Source: Spongiibacter pelagi
GTDB lineage: Bacteria > Pseudomonadota > Gammaproteobacteria > Pseudomonadales > Spongiibacteraceae
NCBI RefSeq assembly: GCF_014705705.1
Contig: NZ_JACXLD010000001.1
Span: 682,001 to 746,000, forward strand
Direction of reading: 5' to 3'
Length of the DNA stretch: 64,000 bases
Below are positions 18,430 through 27,056 of the stretch, in pieces. A program made the position numbers and the translations under genes. Position 1 is the stretch's first letter. Every line of letters begins with the position of its first letter. The notes under the pieces were generated by a model. That model saw nothing but the letters and a program-made list of their open reading frames with translations. It did not search any database and was not told the DNA's origin.

Positions 18430-18439
18430 CTTATCCGCA

Positions 18440-19255
18440 TTAGTCGCCCTTAAATTCTGGCGTGGTTTTATTCAGAAATGCATCCAGCGCCCGCTGGTGA
18501 TCTTGGGTGTGATGACACTGGCTCTGCACATCGGCGCAGACATCCAGAAAATCCTCTAACTCCTGACGCTGCGCCAGTTTCATTAAGCGTTTAGTGGCGC
18601 GCAAAGCCTGCGGTGGTTTGCTGGCGTAGAGTGCGGCGTAGGATTCGGCTTTCTCTAACAAGGTTTCGCTGCTAACAAGATCGAGCAGCAAGCCAATCTC
18701 TTTGGCTTCTTGAGCATCAATAATACGACCGCTGAAGCTCATTTCTGCTGCGCGCTGATAGCCGACTAAGCGCTGTAAAAACCACGCGCCACCATCGCCG
18801 GGGATTATGCCGAGATTGATAAAGGTCTCGCCAAAGCGGGTGTGTTCACAGCCGATGCGCAAATCACTCATGCTGCATAAATCAAAACCGGCGCCTACTG
18901 CCGCGCCATTGACGGCGGCAATAGTTACCACTTCCGAGCTGTGCATCAGCTTGGACATGCGCTGGATGCCACGGCGATAGTTCTGGGCGATTTCAGATGG
19001 GCTGCCGCCAAACATGCCGGTACGTTCCTGCATTTCTTTCACATTGCCGCCAGAGCTGAAGGCTTTGCCTGCGCCGGTAATAATCAGGCAGGAAATGCTG
19101 TTTTCGGCATTGGCCCATTCCAGCGTGGCACAGAGATCGTCCAGAATGCCGGTGCCGGTCAAGGCATTGCGAACGTCATCGCGCTCAAAACGCAAAATGG
19201 CATAGCCGGATTTCAGGGTCAGCGTGGCGTCAGTTAAGCTGGGAATGGCGGGCAT
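18440..19255 (-). CDS. Crotonase-superfamily (enoyl-CoA hydratase/isomerase) protein
   Basis: 271-residue crotonase. The oxyanion-hole segments are present: FSSGGNVKEM near 65-74 and NGAAVGAGFDL near 115-125. The two catalytic glutamates of classical hydratases are not conserved: the first is D in GAGFDL, and FGETFINLGIIPGDGG has F where the second Glu (FGQPEILLG) would be. Related proteins with the GETF..LG..PGDGG pattern are often annotated enoyl-CoA hydratase without proof. It may be an isomerase or another acyl-CoA enzyme. ATG at 19255 preceded by AAGGA. It stands alone, convergent to spoVR. Confidence 0.9.
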   Translation of the reverse strand: MPAIPSLTDATLTLKSGYAILRFERDDVRNALTGTGILDDLCATLEWANAENSISCLIITGAGKAFSSGGNVKEMQERTGMFGGSPSEIAQNYRRGIQRMSKLMHSSEVVTIAAVNGAAVGAGFDLCSMSDLRIGCEHTRFGETFINLGIIPGDGGAWFLQRLVGYQRAAEMSFSGRIIDAQEAKEIGLLLDLVSSETLLEKAESYAALYASKPPQALRATKRLMKLAQRQELEDFLDVCADVQSQCHHTQDHQRALDAFLNKTTPEFKGD

Positions 19256-19369
19256 GAATTTATCCTTATTGGCTTAAAGGTGTCTGCTTCGTGAAAAATG
19301 GATTCTATCAGTGACCGGTATAGGGTGCGATTTGTTATTCTCTGTTGAGGAATGACGAAGGATTGTGTG

Positions 19370-20158
19370 ATGTCCAAAAATAAAACGGAAAGTCAGTTGG
19401 TGTCTGTGGCCAAGCTGGAGCATCCAAAGCTAGATGAGGCCAGCTATAAGGCCCAGTTGGCGAGTTTGCAGCTTGAGTTGATGCACTACCACTTTTGTCT
19501 GTTTCGGCAGCAAAAACGGGTGGTTGTGGTTTTTGAAGGCCCCGACGCGGCGGGCAAGGGCGGCGCGATTCGGCGCGCTGTGCGCCATCTCGATCCCCGT
19601 GGCTTGCGGGTACATTCTATTGGTCCGCCAAACAGTATTGAGCTTCAGCAACATTATCTACAGCGGTTTTGGTCGCGCTTGCCTAAAAACGGCCAGATGG
19701 CAGTATTCGATCGCTCTTGGTATGGGCGGGTTTTGGTCGAGCGGGTTGAGCTGGGTTTAAAAAACTGGAACCAGTATTACCGTGAGATCAGTGAGTTTGA
19801 GCGAATGTTGGTGGATGACGGTATCGTGGTCATCAAAATCCTGCTGTATATCGACAAAAAAGAGCAGCGCCAGCGTTTGCGAGCGCGCTTAGAAAATGTC
19901 GAAAAGGCGTGGAAGATTGGCCCCGCCGATTTGCAAAGCTATGGTTTTCACAAAGAGTACGAAGCGGCCTTCGATGAAATGCTCAACAAGACTTCCTTGA
20001 CAGTGCCGTGGCAGGTGGTTGCTGCGAATGATAAACGCCATGCGCGAATCGCCGTGTTAAAGGCGATGATTAACTCATGGCGCGAAGCGCTGGGGGAGCC
20101 GCAGCTGGGTATTATGTCGCCGGAATTTGCGGAAAAAGCCTATCGGATTTTGAGCTAG
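19370..20158 (+). CDS. ppk2: Polyphosphate kinase 2 family protein
   Basis: 262-residue PPK2, which transfers phosphate between inorganic polyphosphate and nucleotides. Walker A is GPDAAGKGG at 57-65 and the family motif FDRSWYGR is at 112-119. The single-domain length fits short PPK2 proteins; whether it prefers GDP/ADP or AMP cannot be read safely. The ATG at 19370 is chosen for its AAGGA 7 bases upstream; an ATG at 19352 adds six residues. Its end overlaps the end of the convergent transporter gene by 4 bases. Confidence 0.93.
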   Translation: MSKNKTESQLVSVAKLEHPKLDEASYKAQLASLQLELMHYHFCLFRQQKRVVVVFEGPDAAGKGGAIRRAVRHLDPRGLRVHSIGPPNSIELQQHYLQRFWSRLPKNGQMAVFDRSWYGRVLVERVELGLKNWNQYYREISEFERMLVDDGIVVIKILLYIDKKEQRQRLRARLENVEKAWKIGPADLQSYGFHKEYEAAFDEMLNKTSLTVPWQVVAANDKRHARIAVLKAMINSWREALGEPQLGIMSPEFAEKAYRILS

Positions 20159-20967
20159 CTCTCTGCGAGAGCGGCGGCTTTTAGTTCGCTGGCTTGCTCC
20201 TTACCAAGATAGGCTTCAATGGCCATGCGCGCCAGATAAAGGCAGGGCGTCAGCGCTATGGCCATCACAAATTTATAAATGTAATTGACCACGCCGATGG
20301 CCAATACCAGCGACAGCGACCAGTTGGCGCCAATATAAAAAGCGATAAACAACACCACAAAGCTATCGATAAACTGACTGATTAAAGTTGAGCCGGTGGC
20401 GCGCAGCCAGATAAACCGATCGCCGGTCATTCGCTTAATACGGTGGAAGACTTTAACGTCGATAATTTGGCCGATAAGAAAGGCGATCAGCGAGCCGATA
20501 ATAATCCATAGTCCCTGACCAAATACCAAGCGGTACGCGTAGTCGTAGTCGCTGACTTTGCTCAGAATCGCCTGTTTGCCGGTTTCATCCAGCTCCGTTG
20601 GAATATGGGATTGCGGCCAAAAGTCGGCGGGCGTGAGATGAATGCCAAAGTAAAACATGACAAAGGCGTAGGCGATCAGTCCAGCGGCCAGCCATGAAAG
20701 TAGCCGTACCCCGCGCATTCCGTAGTATTCGTTGATAATATCGGTCATAACAAATACCACTGGCCACAACAGCACCCCGGCGGTGAGGTTGAAAGACAGA
20801 TTATCGACGCCGAAAAACGAGAAATTCGCCGGTGTCAGGCCCAGAGTTTTTTCCAATGAAAAAATCTTAACGCCAATAAATTCAGCGATAAGCGCATTGG
20901 CAATAAAAAAGCCACCGAGCAAAATAAAGAGTTTAATTGGGCGGTTATTTACAATCGTCTGTATCAT
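20155..20967 (-). CDS. yhhQ: YhhQ/VUT family queuosine precursor transporter
   Basis: 270-residue inner-membrane protein with about six to seven hydrophobic helices, of the DUF165/VUT family whose E. coli member YhhQ imports the queuosine precursors preQ0/preQ1. Family features include FIANALIAEFIGVKIF at the first helix, the FVMTDIINEYYG motif after the second, and FRATGSTLISQFIDSF-like WLRATGSTLISQFIDSF late in the chain. The start could also be 30 bases upstream; the ATG at 20967 gives the usual short N-terminus. It is divergent from the SDR gene with about 47 bases between starts. Confidence 0.9.
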   Translation of the reverse strand: MIQTIVNNRPIKLFILLGGFFIANALIAEFIGVKIFSLEKTLGLTPANFSFFGVDNLSFNLTAGVLLWPVVFVMTDIINEYYGMRGVRLLSWLAAGLIAYAFVMFYFGIHLTPADFWPQSHIPTELDETGKQAILSKVSDYDYAYRLVFGQGLWIIIGSLIAFLIGQIIDVKVFHRIKRMTGDRFIWLRATGSTLISQFIDSFVVLFIAFYIGANWSLSLVLAIGVVNYIYKFVMAIALTPCLYLARMAIEAYLGKEQASELKAAALAES

Positions 20968-21014
20968 CGTTTTTCTTACACAATCATTCGTTACCATCCG
21001 ACAAGACTAAGAAC

Positions 21015-21800
21015 ATGACAGGAAGCCAAGCGGAACTCAAGCCAGTCCGGGTACTGATTACCGGTGCCTCTCAGGGAATTGGCGCAGCAATTGCTAAAGT
21101 ATTTTCTAAAGAGTTTTCTAAAGAGTTTTCTAGGGAGCTTTCTAAAGAGTTTTCTACTGCCCGGCCCGAGGTGGAGCTGGTGCTGGTGGCCCGGCAGCGA
21201 GAGAAGCTGTTACAGGTGGCTCAGGATTGCGCCCGACCAGAACAGGTGCATTGTTATGCCTGCGATGTGAGTGATGCTGAGCAGGTGGCGGCCTTAGGCA
21301 AGCGGGTGCAGGCTGAGCTTGGCACGGTGGATGTACTGATTAATAATGCCGGCGCTTGGTTGGGGATGCCGGTAGTGGATATGCCGGTCGCCGAGTTTGA
21401 CCGGATTGTGGCGGCGAATTTGCGCAGCGTTTATCTGATGTGCCACCAGTTTTTGCCGGGCATGATTGCCCAATCGCGGGGCGATATTTTTAATATGGCC
21501 TCAACCGCCGCCTATGAGGGTTATGCCGGTGTTTCCGCCTACTGCGCGGCAAAACATGCGGTGCTTGGCTTTAGTAAGGCGCTGCGAGAAGAAGTGCGCG
21601 AACACAATATCCGTGTGAGTTGTGTATCGCCGGGCCCAACCTGGTCACCTTCTTGGGATGGCTCAGGAGTAGATAAAGCGCAATTGATGCCGGCAGAAGA
21701 TGTGGCGCGGGCATTTTTAAATATTTATCAGATGTCGGCCAATGTAGTGACCGAAGACATCGTGCTGCGTCCCGTGGTGGGTCATATCAGCAGCAATTAA
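21015..21800 (+). CDS. Short-chain dehydrogenase with an SKEF tetrapeptide repeat
   Basis: 261-residue SDR. TGASQGIG lies near 16-23, NNAG near 111-114, a catalytic Ser in MASTAAYEG and YCAAK near 178-182. Directly after the first helix, where the chain should enter the second strand, there are four copies of SKEF-like units (SKEF, SKEF, SREL, SKEF) from a 12-bp DNA repeat at 21102-21161. They would lengthen the first Rossmann helix. The ATG at 21015 follows a weak ribosome site. The pgi gene starts 8 bases after its stop. Substrate unknown. Confidence 0.9.
   Translation: MTGSQAELKPVRVLITGASQGIGAAIAKVFSKEFSKEFSRELSKEFSTARPEVELVLVARQREKLLQVAQDCARPEQVHCYACDVSDAEQVAALGKRVQAELGTVDVLINNAGAWLGMPVVDMPVAEFDRIVAANLRSVYLMCHQFLPGMIAQSRGDIFNMASTAAYEGYAGVSAYCAAKHAVLGFSKALREEVREHNIRVSCVSPGPTWSPSWDGSGVDKAQLMPAEDVARAFLNIYQMSANVVTEDIVLRPVVGHISSN
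21102..21161. repeat. In-frame 12-bp tandem repeat inside the SDR gene
   Basis: Units TTTTCTAAAGAG (21102), TTTTCTAAAGAG (21114), TTTTCTAGGGAG (21126), CTTTCTAAAGAG (21138) and a partial TTTTCTACTGCC (21150). Because the unit is a multiple of three, changes in copy number keep the frame and add or remove FSKE blocks. Confidence 0.92.
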
Positions 21801-21808
21801 TGGAATAA

Positions 21809-23395
21809 ATGGAAGGGAATGTGAGTCAGTCAGGTTTTAATCCCAGCGCAACGGAAAGCTGGAAGACGCTGAAAAATGCGGCGGCAAAGATGTCCGCTTT
21901 TGGTATTGCAGACGCCATGACCGATGAGCGGGTCAGCCGCTATCAGGCGCAGTGTGCTGGTATTTACTTGGACTTTTCCAAAAACCGTATCGACGATGCG
22001 GCTCTAGCAGGCCTGTTTGGCTTGTTGAATGACTCCCCGTTTGCTTCATTGCGAGCCGCCATGTTTGATGGCGAGGCGATCAATAACACCGAACAACGTG
22101 CGGTATTGCATACCGCATTGCGGGCAAGCAACGCTGAGCTTGGGGCACGGGGTTTGGCCGCTGAGGCGCAACAGATCGCCGAACAAAAACAGCACATAAA
22201 AACCCTCAGTGAAAAAATTCGTGCCGGTCAGTGGCTTGGTGCAACGGGTAAACCGATCACCGATATTGTGAATATGGGAATTGGCGGTTCTGATCTCGGC
22301 CCTAAATTGGCCAGCGAAGCGCTGAAGGAATTTGCCCAGCCGGGATTGCGCTGCCATTTTGTGGCCAATGTGGATGGCGAGTTGATTCGCTCTACACTGA
22401 CCGACTTGAACCCGGAAACCACCGTGGTGATTGTGGCCAGCAAAACCTTTACCACTCAGGAAACTTTGCTTAATGCCAATACCGCTGCCGCGTGGTTTAC
22501 GGAGCGACTCGGTCTTGCGCAGCCGTTTAGCTCTCCGCATTTTATTGGTGTGACTGCTGCTCCAGATACGGCAATTGAATTAGGCTTTCTTCCTGAGCAA
22601 CTTTTGCAGTTCTGGGATTGGGTCGGCGGCCGCTATTCCATGTGGTCGAGCATCGGCTTGAGTATTGCCATTAGTATTGGTTTTGAGCGGTTTGAGGCTA
22701 TGCTCGACGGCGCGCGGGAAATGGATCAGCATTTTCTGACTGCGCCACTTGAGCAAAATATGCCGGTAATTTTGGCCCTGCTCGGTATTTGGTATCGCAA
22801 TTTTCTCGGCGCGCCGAGCCTTGCGGTGATTCCATACTGCGAGCGCTTGGAGCAATTTCCTTTCTATCTGCAACAGTTGGATATGGAAAGTAATGGCAAG
22901 GGTGTTAACCGGGAAGGCGCTAAGCTGGATTACCAAACCGGGCCAGTGGTATGGGGATTAACCGGCACTAATGGTCAGCACAGTTTTTTCCAGTTATTGC
23001 ACCAAGGTGATCATGTGGTGCCGGTAGATTTTATTGGCTTGATTCGCGATTCGCTGAGTTTGCCCGAGCATCACAAGGTATTGCAGGCCAATATGTTGGC
23101 TCAATCGGCGGCCTTAATGAGCGGTAAAAAGGCCAGCTCCGCAGAGCCGTATCGCAACTACCCCGGAAATCGCCCTTCAAATACATTGCTGCTGGACGAG
23201 CTCACGCCTAAGAGCTTTGGCGCTTTGGTGGCGCTGTATGAGCACAAGGTGTTTGTGCAGGGCGCGGTGTGGAATATTAATTCCTTTGACCAATGGGGCG
23301 TTGAATTGGGTAAGGGCATTGCTAAGGACTTACTTAGTGGAGACGCTAACTTGGATGCGTCTAGCCGAAGTTTGATTGGCAAAATGGGCTGGTAG
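21809..23395 (+). CDS. pgi: Glucose-6-phosphate isomerase
   Basis: Cytoplasmic enzyme interconverting glucose-6-phosphate and fructose-6-phosphate. The 528-residue protein has GIGGSDLGPKLA near 154-165, KTFTTQETL near 212-220, GGRYSMWSSIG near 275-285, the catalytic Glu in LDMESNGKG, His in GTNGQHSFFQLLHQG and Lys in QWGVELGKG. Length is slightly below the E. coli protein (549). ATG at 21809; a GTG at 21821 with GGAAGGGA very close is an alternative start. It follows the SDR gene by 8 bases. Confidence 0.97.
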   Translation: MEGNVSQSGFNPSATESWKTLKNAAAKMSAFGIADAMTDERVSRYQAQCAGIYLDFSKNRIDDAALAGLFGLLNDSPFASLRAAMFDGEAINNTEQRAVLHTALRASNAELGARGLAAEAQQIAEQKQHIKTLSEKIRAGQWLGATGKPITDIVNMGIGGSDLGPKLASEALKEFAQPGLRCHFVANVDGELIRSTLTDLNPETTVVIVASKTFTTQETLLNANTAAAWFTERLGLAQPFSSPHFIGVTAAPDTAIELGFLPEQLLQFWDWVGGRYSMWSSIGLSIAISIGFERFEAMLDGAREMDQHFLTAPLEQNMPVILALLGIWYRNFLGAPSLAVIPYCERLEQFPFYLQQLDMESNGKGVNREGAKLDYQTGPVVWGLTGTNGQHSFFQLLHQGDHVVPVDFIGLIRDSLSLPEHHKVLQANMLAQSAALMSGKKASSAEPYRNYPGNRPSNTLLLDELTPKSFGALVALYEHKVFVQGAVWNINSFDQWGVELGKGIAKDLLSGDANLDASSRSLIGKMGW

Positions 23396-23436
23396 CGCTC
23401 TGCTAGAAAATTCAGCCTAGTGTGCCGGCTGGTGGG

Positions 23437-24222
23437 CTAATGAATCTCGAAATGGTCGGCATCCAGCCCAACCGGAAATTGCTCCCGAAATTTTTCTAGG
23501 GCGCGAGGCGAGAGCGCCGCGCGAAGGGTTTTGCGCGGCTCTGTTTCGGCAAGGGCCAAGGGTTCACCTAAAAAATCGTGGATGGCGCTGTCGCCGGTAA
23601 AGGTATTGCCGCGGCTGTCTTCGCCACTGCGATTTACACCGATAACGTAGGCTTGATTCTCGATCGCGCGGGCGGGAAGTAATTGCTGCCAAGCGCGGCG
23701 GCGCAGATCAGGCCAGCAGGCAACATACAAAATAACATCGTAATCGCCGCATGGGTCGGTTTGAAAGTTGCGCGAAAACACCGGGAAGCGCAGGTCGTAA
23801 CACACCTGCAGCAAAAAACGCAGACCACGCCAAGTGATGATTTTGCGCTTATCTCCAGCGGCGTAACGCTTGTGTTCGCCGGCCATACGAAATAAATGAC
23901 GCTTGTCGTAATATTCAATACCGTCTGGGGTAACCCAGTACATGCGGTTAAAACAATCTTCGCCAATTTGAATAGCCAGCGAGCCGGTAATCGCGGCGTT
24001 ATGCTGCTTTGCCATCGCTTGCATCCACTGCAAGCTGGGGCCGGATTCTGGCTCAGCGATGGATTTTCCGGAAAGTGCAAAGCCGGTGGCAAACATCTCG
24101 GGCAATACGAAGACATCAGCGCTTCCCGCTTCGGCTATTTGCTGGGCGAATTGAGCGCGATTTTGCTCGGGGCTGTCGCCGTCCAGCGGTGATTGCAGCG
24201 CACAAACGATGATGTCAGTCAT
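23437..24222 (-). CDS. Nitrilase-superfamily omega-amidase (YafV/Nit2-like)
   Basis: 261-residue carbon-nitrogen hydrolase with the Glu-Lys-Cys triad E42 (LPEMF), K107 (YDKRHLF) and C141 (QVCYDLRFPVF). The YDKRHLFRMAGEH and CYDLRFPVFSRN patterns match YafV/Nit2, which hydrolyse alpha-ketoglutaramate and related repair substrates. The ATG at 24222 gives MTDIIVCALQ; upstream residues in the same frame are hydrophobic by chance and lack a ribosome site. Divergent from the hydrolase gene with 37 bases between starts. Confidence 0.92.
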   Translation of the reverse strand: MTDIIVCALQSPLDGDSPEQNRAQFAQQIAEAGSADVFVLPEMFATGFALSGKSIAEPESGPSLQWMQAMAKQHNAAITGSLAIQIGEDCFNRMYWVTPDGIEYYDKRHLFRMAGEHKRYAAGDKRKIITWRGLRFLLQVCYDLRFPVFSRNFQTDPCGDYDVILYVACWPDLRRRAWQQLLPARAIENQAYVIGVNRSGEDSRGNTFTGDSAIHDFLGEPLALAETEPRKTLRAALSPRALEKFREQFPVGLDADHFEIH

Positions 24223-24259
24223 GGAGAATTCTGCCTTTGTTCGAACGTAATACAGTAAC

Positions 24260-25153
24260 ATGTGCGCTATGAAGATAAGCAAACACATCGAAGATTTTGG
24301 TCGTGGCCTCGCCTGCTGGTATGAGCTTGGTGACAGCGATCAGGAATGTTTTTTTCTCGCGGCCAATGGTTTCCCTGTGGCGAGTTATCAGTTCATGCTC
24401 GCTGAATTTGGTGAGCAATACCGTATTACCGCCTTGGAAAATCGGGGTGCTTGGCCCGGCCAAGCCCTACCCAAAGGACGTGGCGGTTGGCGCCGCCACG
24501 CCGAGGACTTGCTGCGGTTTTTGGAGTATCGGCGGGACACCGGCAAGACCACTTTGCCAGTCACCACCATCGGTCATTCTATTGGTGCTGCGGTCAGTTT
24601 GCTGGCGGCATCCATGAAGCCAGAGTGGTTTAAGGGCGTTATTCTAATTGATCCCGCTACCTTGCCCGGCCGGCACTTGCATAAGCTGAATCGCATTACC
24701 CCACTGCTTATGGGGCGCTCGGGCTTGGTGAAAAGCACGGCGTCGCGGCAGCCGCAATGGGAAAGCAGTGAGGCTTTTGCCCGCTATCACGAAAACAAAA
24801 AAGTGTTCCGGCGCTTTAAGCCAGAGGCGATGCGCGATTATGCGGCGGCTGCGGTATTGGCTGATGAGGGCGGAAGGCTGCGCTATCAGCGTGAATGGGA
24901 AGCGTGGAATTTTCGGCACACGCCATCGCTGTGGCAGTTGTTGGAAAAGGTAAGCTGCCCGGTTCATCTCTTGCGCGCAGAATATTCCAATTTATTGCCT
25001 GCGCGAGTGTTTAATCACTATAAGAAAGACTTTGCCGCGAACGTAGTTCACCGAGATATTTTGGGTGTGGGCCATATGGCACCGCAGGAAGATCCGGCAC
25101 AGGTGGCCAGCTTGGTACATCGGTCGCTCACTCAAATTTTGTCGGTGGCATAA
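24260..25153 (+). CDS. Alpha/beta hydrolase
   Basis: 297-residue alpha/beta-fold hydrolase. Nucleophile S107 is in GHSIGA, the oxyanion region is AANGFPVASY near 34-43 and the catalytic His is H272 in GVGHMAP. No signal peptide. The ATG at 24260 or at 24269 (three residues later) could be the start. Divergent from the omega-amidase gene; promoters must overlap. Ester, lactone or thioester substrate cannot be told from the sequence. Confidence 0.88.
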   Translation: MCAMKISKHIEDFGRGLACWYELGDSDQECFFLAANGFPVASYQFMLAEFGEQYRITALENRGAWPGQALPKGRGGWRRHAEDLLRFLEYRRDTGKTTLPVTTIGHSIGAAVSLLAASMKPEWFKGVILIDPATLPGRHLHKLNRITPLLMGRSGLVKSTASRQPQWESSEAFARYHENKKVFRRFKPEAMRDYAAAAVLADEGGRLRYQREWEAWNFRHTPSLWQLLEKVSCPVHLLRAEYSNLLPARVFNHYKKDFAANVVHRDILGVGHMAPQEDPAQVASLVHRSLTQILSVA

Positions 25154-25240
25154 CTACCCGCTCAATACCCTTAATGGCGTTGGGCTTGCATTTCGGTGGC
25201 AAACCCGGTTGTATTCACCGAACACACTAAGGAGAGTTCT

Positions 25241-25642
25241 ATGAATAACTGGATAAAAATGATGGCTCTCAGCGTGATCGCTTTCACAGTGGTCGGCTGT
25301 TCCAAGCCAGCGGATGAAGGGATGTCATCTGCGGTTGTTAACACGGCACAAGCCAACAACCTGCCCAGTACCAAGCAATTTCCCGCCGATCCTGATCTTA
25401 AAGCCCTGTACACCCAAAGCTGCTATAGCTGTCACGCTATGGGGACAGGTGGCGCACCGCGCACGGGTAGCGCTAAAGATTGGCAGCCGCGTTTTGAGCA
25501 GGGCATTAATACCTTGCTTGATCACACCATACAGGGTTTTAAAGGCATGCCGCCGCTCGGTATGTGCATGGATTGCGGCGAAGAAGAGTTTCTCGCGCTG
25601 ATCGAATTTATGGGTGGATCTGCGGCCACTGCCGGAGAGTAG
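25241..25642 (+). CDS. Lipoprotein cytochrome c5-like protein
   Basis: 133-residue single-haem cytochrome. The N-terminus is a lipoprotein signal (hydrophobic 5-19, lipobox VVGC with C20), so it is anchored in the envelope facing the periplasm. The haem site is CYSCH near 62-66, the likely axial Met is in GMPPLG, and a C-x-x-C pair (GMCMDCGEE) is typical of cytochrome c5. AAGGAG precedes the ATG. Its stop lies in the first copy of a 20-bp tandem duplication; the second copy carries the ribosome site and start of the FAD oxidase gene. It is the probable electron acceptor for that oxidase. Confidence 0.92.
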   Translation: MNNWIKMMALSVIAFTVVGCSKPADEGMSSAVVNTAQANNLPSTKQFPADPDLKALYTQSCYSCHAMGTGGAPRTGSAKDWQPRFEQGINTLLDHTIQGFKGMPPLGMCMDCGEEEFLALIEFMGGSAATAGE

Positions 25643-25670
25643 TGACTATTGCTGGAGAGTAGTGACTATG
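25631..25670. repeat. Tandem 20-bp duplication at the cytochrome/FAD-oxidase junction
   Basis: 25631-25650 and 25651-25670 are the same 20-mer with two differences (GCCGGAGAGTAGTGACTATT, then GCTGGAGAGTAGTGACTATG). Copy one supplies the last codons and stop of the cytochrome; copy two supplies GGAGAG and the ATG of the oxidase. Confidence 0.93.
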
Positions 25671-27056
25671 AAACGACGCAATTTTACTCGGGCGGCCCTG
25701 CTGGGTGCAGTGGCTGCCGGTCAGTTTGCTATCCGTCCAAGCGATGTGCTGGCGCTGACTGAACCGCAAAGCACCAGTCCCCGTCGAGCCATTCCCTGGC
25801 AAAATTGGTCGGGTTATCAAAAAGCGACCCCGGCCCAGCGTGTTACGCCCAAATCAGAGCAAGAGCTAGCCGACTATCTTAAACAGGCTACGTTACCTGT
25901 GCGGCCAGTGGGGGCCGGGCATTCTTTTACGGCCTTGGTGCCTACGGATGGCTGTGTATTATCAACGCGCCATTTTAATCAGATACAGGCAACGGCAGAT
26001 TTAAAGGCGAGGGTGGGAGCCGGTGTTCGCTTGGGTAGTCTGGCTCAGCAGCTTCATGAGTTAGGGCAGGCCTTGCCGAATATGCCGGATATCAATCAGC
26101 AGACGGTGGCCGGTGCATTTTCAACTGGCACCCACGGCACCGGCGTGAATTACAGCGCCATGCACCACTATGTTGATGGCCTGCGCCTGGTTACTCCGCG
26201 CGGTGAAATACTCGATTGCAGCCGCGCTAAAAATCCTGAGTTGTTTGACGCTGCACGGGTTTCACTGGGAAGTCTCGGTGTTATCACGGAATATCAGTTG
26301 GCGAATGTGGCGCCGTACAAGCTCAAGCGGGTAACGCAAATGTTGCCCTTGGATGAGGTGTTGGAAAACTTCCATCAGCTTGCTGCCCAGCATCGCAATT
26401 TTGAAATGTACTACATCCCGCACTGCGATTCGGCACTGCTTATTACCACTGATTACACCGACGAAGCCATAAAGCCGCGCGGCGAAGATACCGACAATGA
26501 TTCTGTGCGCGATTTGCAAAAACTGCGCGATTACACCGCGTGGTGGCCGGGACTGCGGCGTAAATTAATCAGCACCGTGGCTGCCGCCACGGAGAAAGAA
26601 GAGCACGTTGATTGGTGGTGGAGTATTTACCCCTCTGAGCGCGCCGTGCGCTTTAATGAAATGGAATACCACCTGCCGCAACAGGATATTGTTCCGGCCT
26701 TGCGTCAAGTTCGCGAGATTGTCGAACAGCGTCATCCCGATGTGTTTTTCCCAATAGAAGTGCGAGTGGTGCAGGAAGACGATGCCTGGTTGAGTCCTTT
26801 TTATAAACGCCCCACTGCCTCGCTTGCGGTGCACCGTTATTACGCCGAATCCTTCGAGGCTTACTTTGCCGAGATCGAGCCTGTTTATCAGGCCATGGCG
26901 GGGCGACCACACTGGGGTAAATTGCATACCCTCAATGCCGATGTCCTCTCTCAGCGCTATCCCAAGTGGAAGGAATTTAGCGAGCTGCGAGCGGAGCTCG
27001 ATCCGAATGGTGTGATGTTAAATCCTCATTTGCGGGAGGTGTTTGGCCTTGCCTGA
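25668..27056 (+). CDS. Tat-exported FAD-linked oxidase of the aldonolactone oxidase family
   Basis: 462-residue FAD protein of the D-arabinono-1,4-lactone / L-gulonolactone oxidase type. The N-terminus MKRRNFTRAALLGAVAAG has a twin-arginine motif (RRNF) and a hydrophobic stretch ending near ALA, so it is probably exported folded with FAD. The FAD domain shows RPVGAGHSFTALVPTDG and FSTGTHGTG; the C-terminal ALO domain ends KLHTLNADVLSQRYPKW with ELDPNGVMLNP, typical of the family. It follows the cytochrome and precedes a PLP-fold enzyme with which it overlaps by 8 bases. Sugar lactone or other substrate unknown. Confidence 0.9.
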   Translation: MKRRNFTRAALLGAVAAGQFAIRPSDVLALTEPQSTSPRRAIPWQNWSGYQKATPAQRVTPKSEQELADYLKQATLPVRPVGAGHSFTALVPTDGCVLSTRHFNQIQATADLKARVGAGVRLGSLAQQLHELGQALPNMPDINQQTVAGAFSTGTHGTGVNYSAMHHYVDGLRLVTPRGEILDCSRAKNPELFDAARVSLGSLGVITEYQLANVAPYKLKRVTQMLPLDEVLENFHQLAAQHRNFEMYYIPHCDSALLITTDYTDEAIKPRGEDTDNDSVRDLQKLRDYTAWWPGLRRKLISTVAAATEKEEHVDWWWSIYPSERAVRFNEMEYHLPQQDIVPALRQVREIVEQRHPDVFFPIEVRVVQEDDAWLSPFYKRPTASLAVHRYYAESFEAYFAEIEPVYQAMAGRPHWGKLHTLNADVLSQRYPKWKEFSELRAELDPNGVMLNPHLREVFGLA

